From positions 1 through 11,249 of the forward strand of contig DYBS01000054.1 of the NCBI GenBank assembly GCA_019418525.1: DNA of 11,249 nucleotides, in the 5' to 3' direction. The notes below the pieces were generated by a model. That model saw nothing but the letters and a program-made list of their open reading frames with translations. It had not been told where the DNA came from and made no database searches. Below, piece after piece: positions 7,408 to 11,249 of the stretch; the first letter of the stretch is position 1; every line of letters starts with the position of its first letter. Made by a program: the position numbers and the translations under genes. Source of the stretch: Clostridiales bacterium (lineage in GTDB: Bacteria; Bacillota; Clostridia; Oscillospirales; Oscillospiraceae).

Positions 7408-7461
7408 CGAGAGCGGATTCCCGGTCCATTCCCGTCCGGCGAGAGCGGATTCCCGGCCCAT
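7408..7461. repeat. 22-bp direct repeat pair, period 32 bp, upstream of the XRE-regulator gene
   Basis: Copies lie at 7408-7429 and 7440-7461 and differ only at one position (T at 7425, C at 7457); the common core begins CGAGAGCGGATTCCCGG. The 32-bp period is close to three helical turns, placing both copies on the same DNA face. They lie between the SLH operon terminator and the promoter of the regulator gene. They may be binding sites for a regulator, perhaps the XRE protein itself, or simply a short duplication. Confidence 0.6.
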
Positions 7462-7465
7462 GGGG

Positions 7466-7494
7466 TGGGCATTTGGGGGCAAATGTGCTATCCT
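7466..7494 (+). promoter_or_regulatory. Promoter of the XRE-regulator gene
   Basis: The -35 TGGGCA (7466-7471, 4 of 6 consensus) and -10 TATCCT (7489-7494, 4 of 6) are separated by exactly 17 bp, and the -10 is preceded by TGC, giving an extended -10. Transcription would start near 7501, giving a leader of about 17 bases, just enough for the ribosome binding site. The moderate match to consensus makes this a prediction. Confidence 0.5.
7470..7485. promoter_or_regulatory. Palindromic operator candidate between -35 and -10
   Basis: CATTTGGGGGCAAATG is a perfect inverted repeat with 6-bp arms and a GGGG centre, lying almost exactly in the spacer of the predicted promoter. This is the classic position for a dimeric repressor that blocks RNA polymerase. 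XRE-family proteins bind short palindromes of this kind, so autorepression by the downstream gene product is the simplest inference. Confidence 0.55.
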
Positions 7495-7517
7495 TGGACC
7501 AGAAAGGAGATGAGGAA

Positions 7518-8627
7518 ATGAACACTTTTGGTGAACGTCTGCGGCAGTACCGACGGGCCCGGGGCCTCACCCAGCAGGAGCTGGCGGACCTTCTGGGCGT
7601 GAGCAATAAGAGTATCTCTCGCTGGGAGAGCGACGGGGGTTATCCCGACGTGCCTCTGCTCCTCCCGCTGGCCCGGGCGCTGGGGGTGAGCGTGGACGAC
7701 CTGCTGGACGGGGAGAAGCCGGTGCGCAAGCTGACCCGCACCGACTTCCAGAGCCTGCTGTCCTTCGCCTTTGCCCTGGGCGGCGGTGTGCTCTTCTTCC
7801 TGCTGGACCTCTTCATGCCCACAGTGCTGTGCTACCTGGCCTATCTGGGATGTGTGGCCTACGGCGTGTACCTCCAGCGCTACTACACCCGCCACAGCCG
7901 CTGGTTCCACCTGTCCAATGCGGCCATGCTCTTCGCCGTGAATCTGACCTTCGTGGTCAAGGTGGGGTCTACGCTGCTGGCGCTGAGCTTTTTCGGCTCG
8001 TCCCAGGCCATGCTGGAGACCAGCATCCAGGGCCGGCTGCTGAGCGGACAACTCGGCAGCGTCCTGTTCCTGGTGCTGGCGGCAGTGTGCGTGGCGGCCC
8101 TTCTCACCGCCGGGATGGAGGGGGCCATCCTCTCCTGGAGCCGGGGGAAAGGCCTGAAGCCCAATGCGGTGTTCCGTCTCACGCTGCGCCGTCCGCCCCT
8201 GCGCCGGGCTTTGCCCGCTCTGGGGCCGGTGCTGGCAGGGGCCTTCTGGCTGCCTTTCCTGCTGGAGAGCTGCCCGGTGGCCTGGTATGAGCATCAGGAG
8301 ACCGCCTTTGCCTGGTGGCTGGTGGCGCTGGGCGTGGTGGGCGCTGTGGTCCTCTGGCGGGGCCAGAAGCGCTACATCCTTCCATACTGGTTGGTGACGG
8401 CCTGCTGCTGGGGGATGACCGCTCTGCTGACCTACCGGGAGGCCCTGTCCACCCTGCGGGAGAACCGCATCCCCTACCTTGACACTATGAACCCCAACGC
8501 CTATGTGCCCCTGGGGGAGCCCAGCTGGGCCACCGCGCTGTGCGCGCTGGTGCTGGCGGCCGTGTGGCTGCTGCTGAGCGCGCTGACCCTGCGGAAGCAA
8601 AGAGAGCCGGAACAGACAGAGGAATAG
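7518..8627 (+). CDS. XRE-family transcriptional regulator with a multi-pass membrane domain
   Basis: This 369-residue protein has an N-terminal helix-turn-helix (residues 5-63; FGERLRQYRRARGLTQQELA, then DLLGVSNKSISRWESDGGYP) of the Cro/CI XRE type. It is followed by a short linker and about eight hydrophobic segments (roughly 80-100, 102-119, 132-158, 178-199, 231-250, 263-281, 286-305, 337-357) and a charged C-terminal tail. Such HTH plus membrane-domain proteins are common in clostridia; the membrane part presumably senses an envelope signal or tethers the DNA-binding domain. ATG 7518 is preceded by AAGGAGAT (7504-7511) at 6 bases and is the natural start of the HTH fold; an in-frame ATG at 7290 would run back through the SLH gene end, terminator and promoter. 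The gene stands alone, convergent with the DUF4234/DUF2752 pair. Target genes are unknown; autoregulation is likely. Confidence 0.9.
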   Translation: MNTFGERLRQYRRARGLTQQELADLLGVSNKSISRWESDGGYPDVPLLLPLARALGVSVDDLLDGEKPVRKLTRTDFQSLLSFAFALGGGVLFFLLDLFMPTVLCYLAYLGCVAYGVYLQRYYTRHSRWFHLSNAAMLFAVNLTFVVKVGSTLLALSFFGSSQAMLETSIQGRLLSGQLGSVLFLVLAAVCVAALLTAGMEGAILSWSRGKGLKPNAVFRLTLRRPPLRRALPALGPVLAGAFWLPFLLESCPVAWYEHQETAFAWWLVALGVVGAVVLWRGQKRYILPYWLVTACCWGMTALLTYREALSTLRENRIPYLDTMNPNAYVPLGEPSWATALCALVLAAVWLLLSALTLRKQREPEQTEE

Positions 8628-8631
8628 AAAA

Positions 8632-8665
8632 GACAGGCCGGAGTCCATATGGACTCCGGCCTGTC
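8632..8665 (-). terminator. 34-bp perfect palindrome, terminator between convergent genes
   Basis: The 17-bp arms (GACAGGCCGGAGTCCAT and its exact complement) meet at a central CATATG with no spacer, so the RNA would form a long GC-rich hairpin. On the minus strand it is followed by TTTTCTATT, a good intrinsic terminator for the DUF2752 gene ending at 8670. On the plus strand it begins four bases after the XRE-regulator stop but has no T tract (GCCGTTAC follows), so termination in that direction is less certain. It probably serves both genes. Confidence 0.85.
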
Positions 8666-8669
8666 GCCG

Positions 8670-9050
8670 TTACAGGAGGGATATGCAGTTGCGCAGAATG
8701 CCGTACCCCACCACTAGCACCACCAGCACCCAGCCCAGGATACACTGGGCGGCCTTGGGGCGGCGGGAGCCGGTGCGGACATAGTCCACCAGCTGCCACC
8801 CCACCAGAGCCAGGATGAGGGGAGCGAGGAGCAGCAGACCGGGGTTTGCTTGCCACGCCCCGGCAAAGTCCAGCCGCAGCAGGGACAGACACATCCGGGT
8901 CACCCCGCAGCCGGGGCACTCCAGACCGGTGAGGGCGTGGAAGGGGCAGGGAAGCCACAGTCCAGTGACCGAGCCCCATAGGGCGTATCCCAGGCCCAGC
9001 AGGAGGACGGTCCCCATCCCCCGGAGTACCCGGAACAGGCGGCGGCGCAT
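8670..9050 (-). CDS. DUF2752 small membrane protein
   Basis: This 126-residue protein has three hydrophobic segments (about 12-32, 70-88, 103-120). It carries the family signature CPFHALTGLECPGCG then VTRM at 35-53, followed by Leu-rich sequence, Asp61 and a QANP motif at 67-70. Cys35, Cys45 and Cys48 in CPxxxLTGxxCPGCG look like a possible metal or redox site, but no biochemical function is established for DUF2752. The start codon ATG (9050-9048) overlaps the stop of the upstream DUF4234 gene by one base (TGATG), which implies translational coupling and probably explains why no strong separate ribosome binding site is needed. It is the last gene before the palindromic terminator. Family assignment is confident. 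Confidence 0.9.
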   Translation of the reverse strand: MRRRLFRVLRGMGTVLLLGLGYALWGSVTGLWLPCPFHALTGLECPGCGVTRMCLSLLRLDFAGAWQANPGLLLLAPLILALVGWQLVDYVRTGSRRPKAAQCILGWVLVVLVVGYGILRNCISLL

Positions 9051-9391
9051 CAGAGGATGTCGTACTTGTTCAGCTCATTCTGGGACAGAGCCATGGTGAT
9101 GATAGACAGGCCGAAGATGTTCAGAATGAGGAAGATGATGGCCAGATTCCCGGTGGGTTCACCGTGCTCCATGCGGGCGGCGTCCAGACACTCACCCATC
9201 TTGTAGGCCCAGTAGATGCCATAAATGCCGCAGGTGATGAGGCTGAGCACAAAAGCCATGGCACCGGAGGTGTTGTAGCGGTCAGAGATTCGGGTGACGT
9301 CGTCGGTGACGCAGATGAACCAGTAGATGCCGTAGATGCCGCAGGTGATGATGCTTAAGACGATGCATAGGGCTATGTTGCGTTGTTTCAT
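9050..9391 (-). CDS. DUF4234 small membrane protein with an internal duplication
   Basis: This 113-residue protein has three hydrophobic segments. The first two are near copies: LSIITCGIYGIYW (12-24) and LSLITCGIYGIYW (49-61), 37 residues apart. A third segment (about 83-101) leads to ALSQNELNKYDIL. The SIITCGIYxIYW motif is characteristic of DUF4234 proteins; the biochemical role is not established. GAGAGGAG (minus strand, 9407-9400) is 8 bases before ATG 9391. The gene has its own extended -10 promoter and is followed by the DUF2752 gene with a 1-base overlap, so the two small membrane proteins are made together and may act as a pair. Confidence 0.9.
   Translation of the reverse strand: MKQRNIALCIVLSIITCGIYGIYWFICVTDDVTRISDRYNTSGAMAFVLSLITCGIYGIYWAYKMGECLDAARMEHGEPTGNLAIIFLILNIFGLSIITMALSQNELNKYDIL
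9209..9355 (-). repeat. 36-bp direct repeat inside the DUF4234 gene, period 111 bp
   Basis: Copies at 9209-9244 and 9320-9355 match at 33 of 36 positions by eye. Both encode the ITCGIYGIYW segment in the same frame, 37 codons apart. The nucleotide match exceeds what the conserved peptide requires only modestly, so either recent duplication/gene conversion or strong constraint could explain it. Confidence 0.75.
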
Positions 9392-9424
9392 GGTGAAAAC
9401 TCCTCTCGATATTTCGGTATTCGT

Positions 9425-9453
9425 ATCATACCAAAAATCCCATCATTCTACAA
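9425..9453 (-). promoter_or_regulatory. Promoter of the DUF4234-DUF2752 unit
   Basis: On the minus strand, -10 TATGAT (9430-9425) is preceded by TGG, an extended -10, and has TTGTAG (9453-9448) at 17-bp spacing. The predicted start lies near 9418, giving a leader of about 27 bases that includes the GAGAGGAG ribosome binding site. The interval back to the ilvD stop (9470) has no convincing terminator hairpin, so some read-through from ilvD is possible. Confidence 0.6.
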
Positions 9454-9469
9454 GGGGGAGCGAGAGGTT

Positions 9470-11131
9470 TTACTCCAGCACGGCGCCCCGATCGGCGGAG
9501 GACACCAGCTTGGCGTAGCGGGCCAGATAGCCGGTCTTGATCTTGGGCTCCGGACAGACCCACTTGGCCTTCCGCTGGGCCAGGACTTCATCGGAGACGT
9601 CCAGGGTAATGGTGTGGTTGGGGATGTCGATGGAGATGATATCTCCCTCCTCCACCAGACCGATGGGGCCGCCGCTGGCCGCCTCGGGGGAGACGTGGCC
9701 GATGGAGGCGCCCCGGGTGGCGCCGGAGAAGCGGCCGTCGGTGATGAGGGCCACGTCCTTGTCCAGGCCCATGCCCGCGATGGCGCTGGTGGGGTTGAGC
9801 ATTTCACGCATGCCGGGGCCGCCCTTGGGGCCCTCGTAGCGGATGACCACCACGTCGCCCGCCACGATCTTACCGGCGTAGATGGCCTGGATGGCGTCCT
9901 CCTCGCTGTTGAACACCCGGGCGGGGCCGCTGTGGACCATCATCTCGGGGGCCACGGCAGACTGCTTCACCACGCAGCCGTCGGGGGCCAGGTTGCCCTT
10001 GAGGACGGCGATGCCGCCGGTCTGGGAGTAGGGGTTCTCAATGGGCCGGATGAGCTCCGGGTCCAGATTGCGCACCCCCTCCAAGTTTTCGGCGATGGTC
10101 TTGCCGGTGCAGGTCATGAGGCTGGTGTCCAGCAGGCCCTTTTTATTGAGCTCCGCCATGACAGCGTACACGCCGCCGGCCCGCTCCAGGTCCTCCATGT
10201 AGGTCTCGCCCGCGGGGGCCAGGTGGCAGAGGTTGGGGGTCTTGGAGGAGATCTCATTGGCCATGTCAAAGGAGAGCTCAATGCCGCACTCGTGGGCGAT
10301 GGCGGGCAGGTGCAGCATGGTGTTGGTGGAGCAGCCCAGGGCCATGTCGATGGTCTCGGCGTTGTGGAAGGCGGCCTCGGTCATGATGTCCCGGGGGCGG
10401 ATGTCCTTCTTCACCAGCTCCATGATCTGCATGCCCGCGTGCTTGGCCAGGCGCAGCCGGGCGGACCACACGGCGGGGATGGTGCCGTTGCCCCGCAGGG
10501 CCATGCCGATGGCCTCGGTGAGGCAGTTCATGGAGTTGGCGGTGTACATGCCGGAGCAGGAGCCGCAGGTGGGGCAGGCGCAGTTCTCATACTCCTCCAC
10601 ACCCGCTTCGTCCAGCTTTCCGGCGTAGTAGGCGCCCACGGCCTCGAACATGTGGGAGAGGCAGGTACGCCGGCCGTTCTGGAGCCGTCCAGCCAGCATG
10701 GGGCCGCCGGAGCAGAAGATAGTGGGGATGTTCACCCGGGCGGCGGCCATCAGGAGGCCGGGCACGTTCTTGTCGCAGTTGGGGATCATCACCAGGCCGT
10801 CGAACTGGTGGGCCATGGCCATGGCCTCGGTGGAGTCGGCGATCAGGTCCCGGGTCACCAGGGAGTACTTCATGCCCACGTGGCCCATGGCGATGCCGTC
10901 GCACACGGCGATGGCGGGGAACTCCACCGGGGTGCCGCCGGCGGCGCGGATACCGGCCTTGACGGCCTCGGCGATCTTGTCCAGGTTCATGTGGCCAGGG
11001 ACGATCTCATTGTAGGAGCAGACCACACCGATGAGGGGGCGCTCCAGCTCCTCCTTGGTGTAGCCCAGGGCGTACAGCAGGGAGCGGTTGGGGGCGGCAG
11101 GGATACCTTTTTTCACAACGTCACTGCGCAT
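9470..11131 (-). CDS. ilvD: Dihydroxy-acid dehydratase (EC 4.2.1.9)
   Basis: IlvD removes water from 2,3-dihydroxy-isovalerate and 2,3-dihydroxy-3-methylvalerate to give the 2-keto acids that precede valine, leucine and isoleucine. It is a cytoplasmic iron-sulfur enzyme. The 553-residue length is normal for the shorter bacterial/archaeal form. Visible family motifs are NEIVPGHMNL (41-50), AVCDGIAMGHVGMKYSL (75-91), IPNCDKNVPG (116-125) with Cys119 and the Mg-site Lys121, FCSGGPM (139-145), PTCGSCSGMYTANSMNC (187-203) with Cys189 and Cys192, and near the C-terminus DGRFSGATRGASIGHVSPEA (465-484). It lacks the PCN cysteine seen at residue ~46 in the [2Fe-2S] subgroup, having PGH. Arg213 (ALRGNGT) replaces a Pro often found there. 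ATG 11131 has AGGAGG (11144-11139) 7 bases upstream; an in-frame ATG at 11227 is rejected because the promoter lies between. Confidence 0.97.
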   Translation of the reverse strand: MRSDVVKKGIPAAPNRSLLYALGYTKEELERPLIGVVCSYNEIVPGHMNLDKIAEAVKAGIRAAGGTPVEFPAIAVCDGIAMGHVGMKYSLVTRDLIADSTEAMAMAHQFDGLVMIPNCDKNVPGLLMAAARVNIPTIFCSGGPMLAGRLQNGRRTCLSHMFEAVGAYYAGKLDEAGVEEYENCACPTCGSCSGMYTANSMNCLTEAIGMALRGNGTIPAVWSARLRLAKHAGMQIMELVKKDIRPRDIMTEAAFHNAETIDMALGCSTNTMLHLPAIAHECGIELSFDMANEISSKTPNLCHLAPAGETYMEDLERAGGVYAVMAELNKKGLLDTSLMTCTGKTIAENLEGVRNLDPELIRPIENPYSQTGGIAVLKGNLAPDGCVVKQSAVAPEMMVHSGPARVFNSEEDAIQAIYAGKIVAGDVVVIRYEGPKGGPGMREMLNPTSAIAGMGLDKDVALITDGRFSGATRGASIGHVSPEAASGGPIGLVEEGDIISIDIPNHTITLDVSDEVLAQRKAKWVCPEPKIKTGYLARYAKLVSSADRGAVLE

Positions 11132-11165
11132 GGGGATTCCTCCTTCAAACTGAAAACTCCAATGA

Positions 11166-11198
11166 GTTGTATGATTACACTTGCGTTGTATGACTACA
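11166..11198. promoter_or_regulatory. Two tandem 14-bp operator-like repeats at the ilvD transcription start
   Basis: Plus-strand copies GTTGTATGATTACA (11166-11179) and GTTGTATGACTACA (11185-11198) differ at one base, with a 19-bp period. Each contains the dyad TGTA-N4-TACA. The copy at 11185-11198 covers the predicted ilvD start just after the -10, and the other lies about 20 bases into the transcript, positions expected of repressor sites. The TTGTATGA-type core resembles half-sites used by GntR-family (FCD subgroup) repressors, but the binding protein is not identified. Confidence 0.65.
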
Positions 11199-11209
11199 TA
11201 GTATATCAT
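11181..11209 (+). promoter_or_regulatory. Possible divergent promoter opposite ilvD
   Basis: On the plus strand TATCAT (11204-11209, 5 of 6) has TTGCGT (11181-11186, 3 of 6) at 17-bp spacing. It overlaps the ilvD -10 and the operator repeat at 11185-11198, so both directions could be controlled from the same site. It points toward a start codon at 11243. Confidence 0.4.
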
Positions 11210-11227
11210 AGAGGGCGAAGATGTCAA
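11200..11227 (-). promoter_or_regulatory. Consensus sigma-A-type promoter of ilvD
   Basis: Minus-strand TTGACA (11227-11222, perfect consensus) and TATACT (11205-11200, 5 of 6) are separated by 16 bp. The predicted start is near 11193, giving an untranslated leader of about 62 bases before ATG 11131. The leader has no T-box, leader peptide or strong attenuator; only a weak 5-bp hairpin (11155-11168) is seen. Confidence 0.85.
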
Positions 11228-11242
11228 GAGGAGGGATGGGGC

Positions 11243-11249
11243 ATGGAAC
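11243..11249 (+). CDS. Possible start of a divergent gene (two codons visible)
   Basis: ATGGAA at the window edge is preceded at 8 bases by AGGAGG (11229-11234) and by a possible plus-strand promoter (11181-11209). Only Met-Glu can be read, so no product can be named. A regulator of ilvD would be a natural occupant of this divergent position, but that is conjecture. Confidence 0.3.

Noticed and set aside
7290..7517. 76-residue N-terminal extension of the XRE regulator
   Set aside because: It would run through the end of the SLH gene, its terminator and the regulator promoter; ATG 7518 has a good ribosome binding site and starts the HTH directly.
4391..7606. A 1071-codon open frame on the minus strand opposite the permease and SLH genes
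   Set aside because: It is antisense to two well-recognised genes, its translation is Gly/His/Val-rich low complexity, it has no recognisable domain, and long antisense frames are expected from GC-ending codon bias.
7488..8648. A 386-codon minus-strand frame opposite the XRE-regulator gene
   Set aside because: Gln/His/Gly-rich antisense shadow without domains; the plus strand has a clear HTH, membrane segments and ribosome binding site.
8540..8818. Plus-strand frame over the palindrome, and its minus-strand counterpart, sharing the peptide RSPYGLRPV
   Set aside because: The shared peptide is a trivial result of the 34-bp perfect palindrome being read in both directions; it is not a repeated protein.
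9431..9469. Possible ilvD terminator just after its stop codon
   Set aside because: Only a 4-bp TCCC/GGGA pairing before a T run can be drawn; too weak to call.
11132..11193. Riboswitch, T-box or attenuator in the ilvD leader
   Set aside because: The leader is only about 62 bases, with one weak 5-bp hairpin and no leader peptide with branched-chain codons.
11132..11227. 32-residue N-terminal extension of IlvD
   Set aside because: It contains the ilvD -10 box and operator repeats; ATG 11131 has an AGGAGG site and matches the usual family start.

Overview
The window looks like a chromosomal stretch of a GC-rich, low-oxygen-gut-type Firmicute, most likely Oscillospiraceae (the Flavonifractor/Lawsonibacter/Oscillibacter neighbourhood). 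This is an inference from four things: strong AGGAGG-type ribosome binding sites, GC-ending codons throughout, an S-layer-homology (SLH) protein, and clostridial small membrane families (DUF975, DUF2752, DUF4234). No rRNA, tRNA, CRISPR array, insertion sequence or phage gene is visible.

Layout. (1) 1-1031, plus strand: the end of a gene with an Arg-Gly-Gly/Phe-Gly-Gly repeat tail, then a DUF975 membrane protein, closed by a strong intrinsic terminator at 1041-1081. (2) 1183-7390, plus strand: a four-gene unit with its own promoter and terminator. It encodes a membrane-anchored HlyD/MacA-type adaptor with two tandem adaptor modules, a MacB/LolD-type ATPase, a MacB/FtsX-type permease and a large secreted SLH protein. 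The ATPase and permease overlap by 4 bp and the other gaps are 11 and 18 bp, so the genes are probably cotranscribed. The likely picture is a YknXYZ/MacAB-like ABC machine working at the cell envelope, with the SLH protein as cargo, partner or wall-side extension. (3) 7408-8627, plus strand: a membrane-bound XRE-type regulator. A perfect palindrome lies between its -35 and -10 elements, and a 22-bp direct repeat lies upstream. (4) 8632-9453, minus strand: a two-gene unit of small membrane proteins (DUF4234, then DUF2752) with overlapping stop and start codons (TGATG), ending at a 34-bp perfect palindrome shared with the convergent regulator gene. (5) 9470-11227, minus strand: ilvD (dihydroxy-acid dehydratase, branched-chain amino-acid synthesis) with a consensus promoter and two tandem 14-bp operator-like repeats at the transcription start. 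A divergent plus-strand promoter and start codon at the right edge suggest a neighbour, possibly the regulator of ilvD.

The genes are mostly housekeeping or envelope genes. The points most worth a second look are the doubled adaptor with its linked SLH protein, the operator-like repeats in front of ilvD and of the XRE gene, and the recent internal duplication in the DUF4234 protein. I see no clear evidence of a wholly new defence or mobile system.
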